Shown here: positions 8,174-17,360 of the stretch, one piece after another
Numbering within the stretch: the stretch's first letter is position 1
Layout of the letters: each line of letters opens with the position of its first letter
Assembly: GCF_037027445.1 (NCBI RefSeq)
Contig: NZ_JBANDL010000002.1
Coordinates: forward strand, 1,922,001-1,986,000
Origin: Lysobacter firmicutimachus
Lineage (GTDB): Bacteria > Pseudomonadota > Gammaproteobacteria > Xanthomonadales > Xanthomonadaceae
Length of the DNA: 64,000 nucleotides
Direction of reading: 5' to 3'
Notes under the pieces: generated by a model
Databases searched by the model: none
The model's input: only the letters and a program-made list of their open reading frames with translations
What the model was told of the DNA's origin: nothing
Program-made: the position numbers and the translations under genes

Positions 8174-9094
8174 ATGCGGATCGATCCTATGGGCGGCGCG
8201 AGCCGCGGGCAGCGGCGCGGGTTCGGCGGGTTCCGCTGGTGGATCCTGGCCCTGTTCGCGGTCTATGCGGCATGGCAGTGGTTCGGCAGCGCCAAGACCG
8301 ATCCCTACACCGGCGAGAAGGCGCACTACGGCACCACCGCCGACGAGGAAGTGCAGCTCGGCGCGCAGGCCTTCCAGCAGGTGCTGGGCGACGCCAATGC
8401 CCAGCGTGCGCTGTTGCCGGCGAACGCGCCGGAAAGCCAGGCGGTGCGCGAGATCGCCCAGCGCCTGATCGGCAAGGTGCCGCAGGTCGCCGAATCGCTG
8501 GCGGCGGCCAACCAGCAGACCGCGCCGACCGATTACCGCAGCTTCCAGTGGGACGTGGCGGTGATCGATTCGCAGGAAGCCAACGCCTTCTGTCTGCCCG
8601 GCGGCAAGATGGCGGTCTACACCGGCCTGCTGCCGGTGACCCAGAACGCCGACGCGTTGGCGGTGGTGATGGGGCACGAGATCGCCCACGCCCTGCTGCG
8701 CCACGGCTCGCAGCGCATGGCCCAGCAGAAGCTGGTGCAGATGGGCCAGATCGCCACCGGCATGGCAGTGGGCGGCATGGACCCGCAACAGCAGCAGATG
8801 ATCATGGGCGCGCTCGGCGCCGGTGCCCAGTACGGGCTGATCCTGCCCTACGGGCGCAACCACGAGACCCAGGCCGACCAGGTCGGACTGATGCTGGCGG
8901 CGGCGGCCTGCTACGACCCGCGCCAGGCGGTACCGCTGTGGGAGCGCATGTCCCAGCTCGGCGGCGGCCAACGCCCGCCGGAGTTCGCCTCGACCCACCC
9001 GGACCCGGCCAACCGCATCCAGAGCCTGCAAGCGCTGATGCCGCGCGCGCTGCAGTTCTACCAGGCGAACTGTGCGAACCGGCCGTTGCGGTGA
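8174..9094 (+). CDS. M48-family metallopeptidase, membrane anchored (BepA/LoiP-like)
   Basis: This is a zinc protease of the M48 family acting on envelope proteins. The 306-residue product has one N-terminal membrane helix (about residues 22-36), then the catalytic domain with HEIAH (His168, Glu169, His172) and a downstream ETQAD supplying the third ligand. The end (STHPDPANRIQSL) is typical for BepA/LoiP-like members, which help outer-membrane protein quality control. Unlike those, it has no obvious lipobox. It follows the FGE-like gene by about 130 bases in the same direction and is closed by the terminator near 9185. Confidence 0.85.
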   Translation: MRIDPMGGASRGQRRGFGGFRWWILALFAVYAAWQWFGSAKTDPYTGEKAHYGTTADEEVQLGAQAFQQVLGDANAQRALLPANAPESQAVREIAQRLIGKVPQVAESLAAANQQTAPTDYRSFQWDVAVIDSQEANAFCLPGGKMAVYTGLLPVTQNADALAVVMGHEIAHALLRHGSQRMAQQKLVQMGQIATGMAVGGMDPQQQQMIMGALGAGAQYGLILPYGRNHETQADQVGLMLAAAACYDPRQAVPLWERMSQLGGGQRPPEFASTHPDPANRIQSLQALMPRALQFYQANCANRPLR

Positions 9095-9180
9095 GCCTGA
9101 GGTAGCAGCAACGGCGACAGCAACTCCTCCTGGCCCCCTTTTTCGCAAGGGAAGAACAGCGAAGGCTAACCACAGAAAGA

Positions 9181-9208
9181 AAAAGCCCGCCGGTCGGCGG
9201 GCTTTTTC
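9181..9208. terminator. Bidirectional terminator
   Basis: Stem GCCCGCCG (9185-9192) with CGGCGGGC (9195-9202) and a two-base turn, preceded by A's and followed by TTTTT. It separates the plus-strand peptidase from the convergent minus-strand phaB gene. Confidence 0.85.
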
Positions 9209-9302
9209 GTTGCGCGTGCGGCCTCGTCGTGCGTTGGAAGGAGGTCGGCATCGAACGGCCCGGCTTCGGCCTTTACCAATCCCCCATCCCTAATCCCCGC
9301 GT

Positions 9303-10043
9303 TCAGAAACTTATGAACAAGCCGCCGTTGACCGGAATATTGGCGCCGGTGATGAAACCGGCGTCGTCGGCGGTCAGGAATTCGACGGTGCGGGCGATTT
9401 CGCTGGGCTTGCCGAGGCGGCCGACCGGGACGGCGTCGATGATGCGGCTGCGGATGTCCGCGGGCACCGCCATCACCATCGCGGTTTCGCAGTAGCCGGG
9501 CGAGACCGAGTTGACCGTGACGCCCTTGCGCGCCACTTCGCGCGCCAAGGCCATGGTGAAGCCGTGCATGCCGGCCTTGGCCGCGGAGTAGTTGGTCTGG
9601 CCGAACTGGCCGGTCTGGCCGTTGACCGAGCTGATGTTGACGATGCGGCCGAAGCCGCGCTCGGCCATGCCGTCCACCGCGTGCCGGCACAGGTTGAACA
9701 CGCCGTCGAGGTTGACGTCCATGACCTCGTCCCAGGCCCGCTTGTCCATCTTGCGCAGGCTGCCGTCGCGGGTGATGCCGGCGGCGTTGACCAGGATGTC
9801 GACCGAGCCTTCGCGTTCGAGGATGCGGCCGATCGCCGCGCCGCAGTCGTCGTAATCGGCGACGTTGGCGGCTTCGAAGCCCACGTCCAGGCCTTCGGTC
9901 AGGCGGCCGAACTCGGCGATGCGCTCTTCGCGCGAGCCCAGGTCGAGGGCGATCACGCGCCGGCCGGCGCGGGCGAGGGACTTGCAGATCTCGCTGCCGA
10001 GACCGCCGATACCGCCGCTGACGACGGCGATGCGCTTGTGCAT
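9303..10043 (-). CDS. phaB: Acetoacetyl-CoA reductase (PhaB-type SDR), copy 2
   Basis: This NADPH-dependent short-chain dehydrogenase reduces acetoacetyl-CoA to (R)-3-hydroxybutyryl-CoA for polyhydroxyalkanoate synthesis. The 246-residue product has the SDR cofactor motif VVSGGIGGLG, NAAG, catalytic Ser in NISSVNG and YSAAKAG. The NGQTGQFGQTNYSAAKAG region and SPGYCETAMVMAVP are PhaB hallmarks. The start at 10043 has a CCGGAG site before it. It is the last gene of the minus-strand set phaB-phaR-phaB and shares clear sequence similarity with the copy at 10808, suggesting duplication. No PHA synthase is in the window. Confidence 0.85.
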   Translation of the reverse strand: MHKRIAVVSGGIGGLGSEICKSLARAGRRVIALDLGSREERIAEFGRLTEGLDVGFEAANVADYDDCGAAIGRILEREGSVDILVNAAGITRDGSLRKMDKRAWDEVMDVNLDGVFNLCRHAVDGMAERGFGRIVNISSVNGQTGQFGQTNYSAAKAGMHGFTMALAREVARKGVTVNSVSPGYCETAMVMAVPADIRSRIIDAVPVGRLGKPSEIARTVEFLTADDAGFITGANIPVNGGLFISF

Positions 10044-10155
10044 GGGAACTCCGGAACGGGATGCCGGGCGCGGCGGGGTCACGCGCCCGCGAACCGCCCG
10101 CGGGCGGTCGCGATCGTGCTGGGCGCGCCGGCGGCGCGCAAGAAAAAAGCGCGGC

Positions 10156-10641
10156 TCAACGCTCGCGCTTGTCGGTCTTGTTCCGCGGCGTGGTCGGTTG
10201 GCCTACGCTGCCGGACAGGTTCTGCTGGAACTCTTTCCACAGGCTGAGGTTGCGCTCGGTGAGCTGATTCATCATCGCCCACGGGGTCTGGCCGAGCATG
10301 CCGCCCATCTGGTTGCGGAACTGCTGCTGCTGGTCCAGGAACAACTGCATCGAGCGTTCTAGGTAGTTGCCCATGAAGCCCTGCAGCGAGTCGCCGTAGA
10401 AGCGGATGATTTGGCTGAGCAACTGGGTCGACAGCACCGGTTCGCCGTCCTGCTCGTGCTCGGCGATGATCTGCAGCAGCACCTGGCGGGTCAGGTCTTC
10501 GCCCGAGCGCGCATCGCGCACTTCGAACTCCTCGCCGTCGACGATGAGCTGGCGCACGTCTTCGATGGTGATGTAGCTGGAGATCTCGGTGTCGTAGAGA
10601 CGACGGTTGGGGTACTTCTTGATGACGCGGGTCGAGGCCAT
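10156..10641 (-). CDS. phaR: PHA synthesis repressor PhaR
   Basis: PhaR binds DNA and polyhydroxyalkanoate granules and represses phasin and PHA genes until polymer forms. The 161-residue product starts with the diagnostic N-terminal DNA-binding segment (IKKYPNRRLYDTEISSYIT, VRQLIVDGEEFEV). A granule-associated helical region follows (LLQIIAEHEQDGEPVLS, LERSMQLFLDQQQQF), then a low-complexity tail. The length is close to the family norm. It is placed between two phaB paralogs, which it may well regulate, though no operator was identified. Confidence 0.92.
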   Translation of the reverse strand: MASTRVIKKYPNRRLYDTEISSYITIEDVRQLIVDGEEFEVRDARSGEDLTRQVLLQIIAEHEQDGEPVLSTQLLSQIIRFYGDSLQGFMGNYLERSMQLFLDQQQQFRNQMGGMLGQTPWAMMNQLTERNLSLWKEFQQNLSGSVGQPTTPRNKTDKRER

Positions 10642-10771
10642 GGAGCTTTGGCTCTAAAACGTGGTGCCTTGCAGCATGGCTCAGGCCGCGAGGGCTTGCA
10701 ACAGGGTCGGCACAATGAGCGCGACGGGCGGTCGGAACCGCCGCCGGACGCGGCGCCGTCCGGCCTGCGCA

Positions 10772-10795
10772 CCGGAGACCTGAACAGGTCTCCGG
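10772..10795. other. Perfect 10-bp hairpin between phaB and phaR
   Basis: CCGGAGACCT (10772-10781) and AGGTCTCCGG (10786-10795) pair perfectly around a GAAC loop. No T-run follows on either side. It lies 12 bases after the stop of phaB (10808) in the minus-strand transcript. It could be an intercistronic stabiliser, processing site or protein-binding palindrome. Confidence 0.5.
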
Positions 10796-10807
10796 CGGCG
10801 AACCGGT

Positions 10808-11548
10808 TTACCAGCCCATGTACTGACCGCCGTTGGCGGACAGGTTGGCGCCGGTGATCCAGCCGGCTTCGTCGGGAATGAAGAAGCCGACCGCGTAGGC
10901 GATCTCTTCCGGCGTGCCCAGGCGCCCGGTCGGGATCTGGGCGATGATCTTGTTGCGCACGTCCTCCGGCACGGCCATGACCATGTCGGTGCCGATGTAG
11001 CCCGGCGACACGGTGTTGACGGTGATCCCGAACTTGGCGTTTTCCTGCGCCAGCGAGATGGTGAAGCCGTGCATGCCGGCCTTGGCCGCGGCGTAGTTGG
11101 CCTGGCCGTACTGGCCCTTCTGGCCGTTGATCGAGCTGATCTGCACGATCCGGCCCCACTTGCGATCGCGCATGCCCTCGATCACCGGGCGGGTGACGTT
11201 GAAGCAGGAATTGAGGTTGGTGCCGATCACGTCGGTCCACTGCTGCGCCGTCATGCGGTGGAAGGTGGCGTCGCGGGTGATGCCGGCGTTGTTGACCAGG
11301 ATGTCGATCGGGCCGAGTTGGCGCTCGACCTCGCGCACCAGCGCTTCGGCCTGCTCCGGCGAGGACACGTCGCCCTGGGCGATGGCCACGTCGAAGCCCT
11401 GTTCCTTCAACTGCGCCTGCCAGGCGCGGCCCTTGGCTTCGTCTCGATAGTTGGTCGCGACCTTGTGCCCCATCTTGGCGAGGCGTTGGACGATCGAGGT
11501 GCCGATGCCACCGGTGCCGCCGGTGACCAGTGCAACGCGTGACTGCAT
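10808..11548 (-). CDS. phaB: Acetoacetyl-CoA reductase (PhaB-type SDR), copy 1
   Basis: This is the canonical PhaB, 246 residues: VTGGTGGIGTSI cofactor loop, NNAGITRD, catalytic Ser in QISSINGQKGQYGQ, YAAAKAG, and the typical ending ITGANLSANGGQYMGW. It supplies (R)-3-hydroxybutyryl-CoA for PHA. It is closer to well-known PhaB proteins than the second copy, whose cofactor loop and ending differ. It lies 42 bases downstream of gluQRS on the same strand and upstream of phaR. Confidence 0.9.
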   Translation of the reverse strand: MQSRVALVTGGTGGIGTSIVQRLAKMGHKVATNYRDEAKGRAWQAQLKEQGFDVAIAQGDVSSPEQAEALVREVERQLGPIDILVNNAGITRDATFHRMTAQQWTDVIGTNLNSCFNVTRPVIEGMRDRKWGRIVQISSINGQKGQYGQANYAAAKAGMHGFTISLAQENAKFGITVNTVSPGYIGTDMVMAVPEDVRNKIIAQIPTGRLGTPEEIAYAVGFFIPDEAGWITGANLSANGGQYMGW

Positions 11549-11590
11549 GCTGTGCTCTCCATGACCGCGCAGCGCGGTATCGGCCCGATT

Positions 11591-12571
11591 CTAGACAGCA
11601 TTCGGGGCCGGCGTGTTGTGCACAGCAGCGAGGGTCTCAGCACATTTTGGAATCTGTGCCGGACTGAACGAAACCCTGGCCTGGTCGAGCAATTGCGTGA
11701 CAGTCGCTACCGCGGCCAGGGGCTCGGGGTCCTGGCCGAGCGCGTGCCAGGCGGCACGCAATGCGGGCAGCGGGTCGGACGGGTCCAGCGGCTGCGCAGC
11801 GTCGGACTTGGACAGCTTGCGTCCCTGCGCGTCGAGCAGCAGCGGCAGGTGGGCGTAGCGCGGCGTCGGCAGGCGCAGGGCGCGCTGTAGCAGGATCTGG
11901 CGCGCGGTCGAGTCGAGCAGGTCGGCGCCGCGGACCACGTCGGTGATGCCCTGGTCGGCGTCGTCCACCACCACCGCGAGCTGGTAGGCCCAGTAGCCGT
12001 CGGCGCGGCGCAGGACGAAATCGCCGACCTCGGCGGCTACGTCCTGGCGCTGCGGGCCGAGCACGGCGTCGTCGAAGCCCACCGTGGCGCCGTCGGCCAC
12101 GCGCAGTCGCACCGCCGCTTGCGGCGCGGCGCGCCCGGGTTCGCGCGCGGCGGCGAGGCAGCGGCGGTGGATGCCGCCGGCGGCGGCCAGGTCGCTGCGG
12201 CTGCAGCGGCATGCGAAGGCCAGCCCGCGTGCGAGCAACTGGTCCAGGGCGGCGCGGTAGAGCTCGCCGCGCTCGCTCTGGCGCCGCACCGGCTCGTCGC
12301 TCTCCAGGCCGAACGCGGCCAAGGCGCGCAGCTGGCGTTCGGCGGCGCCGGGAACTTCGCGCGGCGGATCGAGGTCTTCGATACGCACCAGCCAGGCGCC
12401 GCGGTGGTGGCGCGCGAGCAGCCAGCTGCCGAACGCCGCCAGCAGCGAACCCGGATGCAGGTCGCCGGTGGGCGAGGGCGCGAAGCGGCCGCGGTAAGGC
12501 GCGGGCGCGGCCGCGCCGGGGCTGGCCGGGCCCCCGGCATGCTCGGGTGGGAACGAAGGATGTCCGGACAA
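11591..12571 (-). CDS. gluQRS: Glutamyl-Q tRNA(Asp) synthetase
   Basis: GluQRS activates glutamate and attaches it to queuosine at position 34 of tRNA-Asp. It is a truncated GluRS lacking the anticodon-binding domain. The 326-residue product matches: [19 protein letters not shown] (HIGH-like HPGS, residues 39-42), IEDLDPPRE, a zinc-site cluster ACRCSR with a later HRRC, and KLSKSDAA (KMSKS). The N-terminal 24 residues are low-complexity and may not all be translated. It is divergent from htpX, sharing a 155-base promoter region. Confidence 0.92.
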   Translation of the reverse strand: MSGHPSFPPEHAGGPASPGAAAPAPYRGRFAPSPTGDLHPGSLLAAFGSWLLARHHRGAWLVRIEDLDPPREVPGAAERQLRALAAFGLESDEPVRRQSERGELYRAALDQLLARGLAFACRCSRSDLAAAGGIHRRCLAAAREPGRAAPQAAVRLRVADGATVGFDDAVLGPQRQDVAAEVGDFVLRRADGYWAYQLAVVVDDADQGITDVVRGADLLDSTARQILLQRALRLPTPRYAHLPLLLDAQGRKLSKSDAAQPLDPSDPLPALRAAWHALGQDPEPLAAVATVTQLLDQARVSFSPAQIPKCAETLAAVHNTPAPNAV

Positions 12572-12727
12572 TGAACGAGCGCTCGGGCGACGGCGGGGAC
12601 GATACGGATTCTCGTTGAATTAACGGCGGGTTCGCCACATTTGAGGACGAGCGGCGGCGACGCCGCACCGACAGGGAGGTCGCCCGAAGCCGCGCATGGT
12701 GCGCGGCAACCAAAGCAAAGTACGACC

Positions 12728-13642
12728 ATGTTCAAACGCATAGCGCTGTTCCTCGCCACCAACCTGGCCGTGCTGATCCTGCTCGGCGTCGTCATGTCGG
12801 TGCTGCAGAACGTATTCGGCATCCGCCTGGGCAACAACGGCGCGATCCTGGTGATGGCCGCGGTGTTCGGTTTCGGCGGCTCGCTGATTTCGCTGCTGAT
12901 GTCGAAGTGGATCGCCAAGCGGACCACCGGCGCCTACGTGATCGAGCAGCCGCGCAACGCCGAGGAGCGCTGGCTGGTCGAGACCGTGCGCCGCCAGGCC
13001 GAGGCGGCCGGCATCGGCATGCCTGAGGTGGCGATCTACCAAGCGCCGGAAATCAATGCCTTCGCCACCGGCGCCAACCGCAACGACGCGCTGGTCGCGG
13101 TGTCGACCGGGTTGCTGGGCGCGATGACCAAGGACGAGGCCGAGGCGGTGCTTGCCCACGAGGTCAGCCACGTCGCCAACGGCGACATGGTGACCATGGC
13201 CCTGATCCAGGGCGTGCTCAACACCTTCGTGCTGTTCGCCGCGCGCATCGTCGGCGGCTGGATCGACGCCATGCTCAACGGCGGCCGCGAATCGCGCGGG
13301 CCGGGCGTGTTCTATTTCGTCGTGGTGATGGTGCTGGACGTGGTGTTCGGCATCCTGGCCAGCATGATCGCCATGGCGTTCTCGCGTTACCGCGAATTCC
13401 GCGCCGACGCCGGCGGTGCCCGCCTGGCCGGACGCGAGAAGATGATCGCCGCGCTCAAGCGCCTGTCGCTGACCTACGGCGAGAGCACCCTGCCGAACCA
13501 GGTCCAGGCCTTCGGCATCAGCGGCGCGGTCGGCCACGGCCTGTCCAAGCTGCTGCGCAGCCACCCGCCGCTGGAGGAGCGCATCCAGGCGCTGATCGAC
13601 GCGCCGCAGGAGCGGTCGAGCGGTCGGACCGTGGTGCGTTGA
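12728..13642 (+). CDS. htpX: Membrane protease HtpX
   Basis: HtpX is an inner-membrane zinc endopeptidase of the M48B family involved in membrane-protein quality control under heat and envelope stress. The 304-residue product begins [19 protein letters not shown], with two N-terminal helices (about 4-24 and 35-55) and two more after the active site. The catalytic motif is [12 protein letters not shown], and the third ligand Glu lies in FRADAGG. The ending EERIQAL is typical. ATG 12728 is preferred over the longer frame because it starts right at the first membrane helix. Expression is probably heat- or Cpx-like-stress linked, but no such site was recognised. Confidence 0.95.
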   Translation: MFKRIALFLATNLAVLILLGVVMSVLQNVFGIRLGNNGAILVMAAVFGFGGSLISLLMSKWIAKRTTGAYVIEQPRNAEERWLVETVRRQAEAAGIGMPEVAIYQAPEINAFATGANRNDALVAVSTGLLGAMTKDEAEAVLAHEVSHVANGDMVTMALIQGVLNTFVLFAARIVGGWIDAMLNGGRESRGPGVFYFVVVMVLDVVFGILASMIAMAFSRYREFRADAGGARLAGREKMIAALKRLSLTYGESTLPNQVQAFGISGAVGHGLSKLLRSHPPLEERIQALIDAPQERSSGRTVVR

Positions 13643-13772
13643 GCGAAGGGCGGGGAAAGGCAAGAGCACATCCCGCTGGCCCCTTTGCAACGCTGGGGCA
13701 GCGAAGGCGGCTCCGCCAACGGCCGGGTTTCTAGAGCCATCGGCCGCCGCCGCCCGACTACGATGAAACAAC

Positions 13773-13800
13773 AAAAAACCCGCCAGACGGCGGGTTTTTT
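13773..13800. terminator. Bidirectional terminator between htpX and fimX-like gene
   Basis: AAAAAACCCGCC (13773-13784) pairs with GGCGGGTTTTTT (13789-13800) around an AGAC loop. It can terminate both the plus-strand htpX transcript and the convergent minus-strand transcript. Confidence 0.9.
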
Positions 13801-13832
13801 GTTGCTCGCAGGCCCCGGCTTTCTTAGCCCTT

Positions 13833-13863
13833 CCCGAATCCCGAATCCCGAATCCCGAATCCC
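13833..13863 (-). repeat. Four CCCGAAT heptads (G-quadruplex-type repeat)
   Basis: CCCGAAT is repeated four times without interruption (13833-13860) and followed by CCC. On the minus strand this reads GGG four or more times with 4-base spacers, a standard G-quadruplex pattern. It sits 4 bases after the stop codon of the minus-strand fimX-like gene, so it would be in that mRNA's 3' region. Related degenerate heptads occur near 9280, 34456, 34551, 35594, 35699 and 42600. Confidence 0.85.
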
Positions 13864-13867
13864 AGCC

Positions 13868-15961
13868 TCACTGGAAGTCGTAATCCATCTCCGGCCCCGC
13901 CGCGGCCAGGAAGTGCCCCTGGGCGTAGTCGATGCCGGCGCCGAACAGCAGGCTCATGCTGGCCGCGTCCTGGACGAACTCGGCGATGGTCTGCTTGCCC
14001 AGCTCGCGCGCCTTGTCGGCGATGTCGCGGACGCGCTGCTGGTGGTCGGGGTTGCCGGTCAGGTCTTCGATGTAGCCGCGGTCGATCTTGAGGAACGCGG
14101 CGTCGAAGTGGTTGAGCAGCTGGAACGAGTTGAGGCCGGCGCCGAACTGCTCCAGGCCGATGCGCACGCCGTAAGGGGCGATGCGCGCCTGCAGTTCCTG
14201 CGCCGCGCGCAGGTTGGTGAACACCTTGGACTCGGGCAGCTGCAGCACCAGCAGCTTGCCGTCGGCGCCGTACTTGGCCAACTGTTCGACGATGTGCTGC
14301 TGCAGGCTTTCGTCCTGCAGCGAGGCCTGGGTGATCTTGACCAGCAAGGTGGTGCGGCGGCCCTGGCGCATGCGCTCGCCGATGATCTGGATCGCCTTGC
14401 CGACCACCCAGCGGTCGATCTCCCACAGCAGGCCGTGTTCCTCGGCGATCTGCAGGAACGACAGCGGCTGCACCAGCTCGCCGCCGGCTTCGCCCGGGGC
14501 CGCGCTCTGCATGCGCAGATAGGCCTCGTACATCTCGATCGGCTCGCCGTGCAGATTGATCAGCGGCTGGTAGTTCATGACGAAGCGATCGGCGTCGAGC
14601 GCGTCGCGGATGCGCGTGACCCAGGCGGCGATGCGCTCTTCCTCGGCGCGGTCGACCGCGCCGGGGTCGAACAGCTCGCTGCGGTTGCCGCCGACGTCGC
14701 TGGCCGACTGCAGGCATTGGCTGGCCTTGCCGAGCACGGCGGTGATGCTGGCGATCTTCTCGCCGATCTGCACGCCGCCGAGGCTGGCGGTGGCGCTCAA
14801 CGCCAGCGGGCCGGCCTCCAGCACCTGGTCGGCGAACGCGGCGCGGATGCGCTCGGCCAGCGCCGCGGTGTGGCTGTGGTCGCTGTGCCGGGTCAGCACC
14901 GCGAACTGGTGCTCGGCGAAGCGCGCGACCACGTCCTCGGCGCCGATCGCGGTGCGCAGGCGTTCGCCGCAGGCGGCGATGAGCTGGTCGGCCTGGTCCA
15001 GGCCGATTTCCTGCAGCAACTGGTTGTAGTGGTCGGGCTCGATCAGCAGCAGGCCGTGGTGGGCCGAGTTCTGCGCCGCATCGGACACCGCGTCTTCCAG
15101 CGCGCGCAGGAAAGTGGCGCGGTTGAGCAGGCCGGTGACCTGGTCGCGCTGGCGCAGCGCTTCGACTTCGCGCGCCAGTTCCGGGTCGACTTCCTGCCGG
15201 CGCAGCACCACTTGCAGGCAGTGCTCGCCCTCGTAGGTGGCGGGGGTGAACTCCATCACCGCCGGGAAGGCGTTGCCGTCCAGGGTGCGGGCCTGGGTCT
15301 CGTAGCTCGGCGGCGGCGGTTCGCCCTTGCTGAGCTGCTTGAGCAATTGCTTGAAGCCGTCGACCTGGCCGGGCGCGACCAGATCCAGCAGCGACATGCC
15401 TTCGATCTCTTCGAAGGACTCGAAGCCGAACATCTCCAGGTACGCCGTATTGGCGCGGATGTGCATGCCTTCGTGGATGTAGGCGATCGGGTCGCGCGAG
15501 GAATCGATCAGCGCGTCGCAGCGGCGCTCGGTCTCGCGCACCTGGGCTTCGAGCCGGCGCAGCGAGCGGCGCGCTTCCAGGTCGGCCCATTCGGCGCGCA
15601 CCGCGTTCTGCAGATGCGCCAGATTGGAGCGCAGCACCACGCCGCGCGCGCCGATTTCCAGCGCGCCGAGCAGGATGGCGTCGTCGACGGTGTCGGTCAG
15701 CACCAGCACCGGCAGGTCCTTGCCGCTGGCGTCGACGCTCTGCATCAGCTTGGACAGGGCGACGTTGCGCGAATCGCGCGAAGCCAGGACCAGGTCCGGC
15801 GGATGCTGCAGGATCAGGGCCGCGACTTCCTGTTCGTTTTCCGGCCGCGTCGGCCGTACTGCGATGCCGCTGTTGCGCAGGCCGCTGACGATGGCCTCGG
15901 CCGCCTCGACGCTGTCGTCGACGATCAGCAGGCGCAATACCATGTCTTTGCCGAATTGCAT
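13868..15961 (-). CDS. fimX: FimX-like REC-PAS-GGDEF-EAL protein, all catalytic motifs degenerate
   Basis: FimX is a c-di-GMP receptor that governs type IV pilus assembly and twitching. The 697-residue product has the FimX order: receiver domain (LLIVDDS near residue 11, but Ser61 where the phospho-acceptor Asp should be), PAS (about 170-290), GGDEF (signature reads FAEHQF) and EAL (signature YEAYLRM, with EAL changed to EAY). So neither synthesis nor breakdown of c-di-GMP is expected, while the EAL pocket may still bind the ligand. The start at 15961 has a GGAGGTGG site. Orthology to FimX is inferred from domain order and the degeneration pattern. Confidence 0.8.
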   Translation of the reverse strand: MQFGKDMVLRLLIVDDSVEAAEAIVSGLRNSGIAVRPTRPENEQEVAALILQHPPDLVLASRDSRNVALSKLMQSVDASGKDLPVLVLTDTVDDAILLGALEIGARGVVLRSNLAHLQNAVRAEWADLEARRSLRRLEAQVRETERRCDALIDSSRDPIAYIHEGMHIRANTAYLEMFGFESFEEIEGMSLLDLVAPGQVDGFKQLLKQLSKGEPPPPSYETQARTLDGNAFPAVMEFTPATYEGEHCLQVVLRRQEVDPELAREVEALRQRDQVTGLLNRATFLRALEDAVSDAAQNSAHHGLLLIEPDHYNQLLQEIGLDQADQLIAACGERLRTAIGAEDVVARFAEHQFAVLTRHSDHSHTAALAERIRAAFADQVLEAGPLALSATASLGGVQIGEKIASITAVLGKASQCLQSASDVGGNRSELFDPGAVDRAEEERIAAWVTRIRDALDADRFVMNYQPLINLHGEPIEMYEAYLRMQSAAPGEAGGELVQPLSFLQIAEEHGLLWEIDRWVVGKAIQIIGERMRQGRRTTLLVKITQASLQDESLQQHIVEQLAKYGADGKLLVLQLPESKVFTNLRAAQELQARIAPYGVRIGLEQFGAGLNSFQLLNHFDAAFLKIDRGYIEDLTGNPDHQQRVRDIADKARELGKQTIAEFVQDAASMSLLFGAGIDYAQGHFLAAAGPEMDYDFQ

Positions 15962-16138
15962 TGACCACCTCCGTGGGCCGGGTTTATGACATGAAGGACC
16001 GGCCTCGTCCATGCAAGGTCGAAAATCTGTGACCTGTTGTTGGGTTCGATCCGCCGCGACCTGACAGGGCCGGCGCATGGCGGCGCCGGTCTGCGGTTTC
16101 GCGTCGTTCCCCGATCAAACCCCGACCAGATTACAACC

Positions 16139-17164
16139 TTACAACGGTCGCTTGCCGGGATCGCCTGCCACTTCTCGCACCAGCTTGGGCACCAGGTAGC
16201 CGGAGATGCGCGCGGCCAGGGCGCGGTGCAGGGCCAGGGCGCGTTCGTCGGCGACCTCGAAATGGGCCGAGCCCTGGACCCGGTCGAGCTGGTGCAGGTA
16301 ATAGGGCAGCACGCCGGCGGCATAGCTGCGTTCGCTGAGCGCGGCCAGGGCGTCGACGTCGTCGTTGACGCCGCGCAGCAATACCGCCTGATTGAGCAAG
16401 GTGGCGCCGGCGGCGCGCAGCCGGCCCATGGCGGCGTCGACCGAGGCGTCGAATTCGGCGGCGTGGTTGGCGTGCAGCACCACCGCGACCGGCCAGGGCA
16501 GTCCGCGCAGCCAGGCGACCAGCTCGGCGTCGACGCGCTCGGGCAGGACCATCGGCAGGCGGGTGTGCACGCGCAGGCGGCGGAGGTGCGGAATCGCGGC
16601 CAGGGCCTGGGTCAGCTCGGCCAGCTTGGGGGTGGCCAGCGACCAGGGGTCGCCGCCGGACAGGATCACCTCGTCGATGCCGGCGTCGGCGGCGATCGCC
16701 GCCACCGCCTCGCGCCAGCCGGCCGCGGCCGCGGTTTCCTCGGCATAAGGGAAGTGGCGGCGGAAGCAGTAGCGGCAGTGGATCGCGCAACTGCCGGTGG
16801 CGATCAGCAGGGCGCGGCCGCGGTACTTGCGGATCACGCCGTGGCCGGCCTTGGCCGCGCCGTCGCCGACCGCGTCCAGGCTGAAGCCGGGCATGGGCCG
16901 CATTTCCTCGTCCAGCGGCAGCACTTGGCGCAGCAGCGGGTCGGCCGGGTCGCCGTGGCGCATGCGGGCGACGAAGCCGCGCGGGACCCGCAGCGGAAAC
17001 TGCGCCGCCGCCTCGTCCGACAGGCCCAGCGCCGCCTCGTCCAGGCCGAGCAGGGACAACAGCTCGCGCGGATCGCGCAGGGCCTCGCGCCAGGCCGCCT
17101 GCCAGCGGGCGCCGGGGCGGTCGGGGGCGGGCGGCTGCATCGGGGCCGGGGCTGCGGTTATCAT
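16139..17164 (-). CDS. epmB: EF-P beta-lysylation lysine 2,3-aminomutase
   Basis: EpmB is a radical-SAM, PLP-dependent enzyme converting (S)-alpha-lysine to (R)-beta-lysine, which EpmA then attaches to elongation factor P. The 341-residue product carries the iron-sulfur motif [16 protein letters not shown] (Cys126, Cys130, Cys133), the LSGGDPW segment and HTRLPMVLP, all typical of the EpmB/KamA family. It is divergent from efp, its substrate's gene, with 196 bases between them, a conserved pairing. EpmA is not in the window. The start at ATG 17164 lacks a strong ribosome-binding site. Confidence 0.92.
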   Translation of the reverse strand: MITAAPAPMQPPAPDRPGARWQAAWREALRDPRELLSLLGLDEAALGLSDEAAAQFPLRVPRGFVARMRHGDPADPLLRQVLPLDEEMRPMPGFSLDAVGDGAAKAGHGVIRKYRGRALLIATGSCAIHCRYCFRRHFPYAEETAAAAGWREAVAAIAADAGIDEVILSGGDPWSLATPKLAELTQALAAIPHLRRLRVHTRLPMVLPERVDAELVAWLRGLPWPVAVVLHANHAAEFDASVDAAMGRLRAAGATLLNQAVLLRGVNDDVDALAALSERSYAAGVLPYYLHQLDRVQGSAHFEVADERALALHRALAARISGYLVPKLVREVAGDPGKRPL

Positions 17165-17360
17165 GTCGGGCTGGTTCGGGTGGCCGGATCTGCCGGCGCC
17201 GGCCCGGGCCGTAGGCCGGGGCGGGCGCGCAGCCCGACATTCTAGCCTTACCCGCCCGATCGCGTTCCCGAGCGGCGCACCGTGGCGACGTGGCCGAGCG
17301 CCGGCCTGCCGCAGCGCGGGGCGCCGCCTCATTACTTTCCAAATTCGCAGGAGCTTCAGC

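Noticed and set aside
13685..15964. 759-residue plus-strand frame opposite the fimX-like gene
   Set aside because: No domain is recognisable, the composition is typical of an antisense high-GC frame, and the opposite strand has four known domains.
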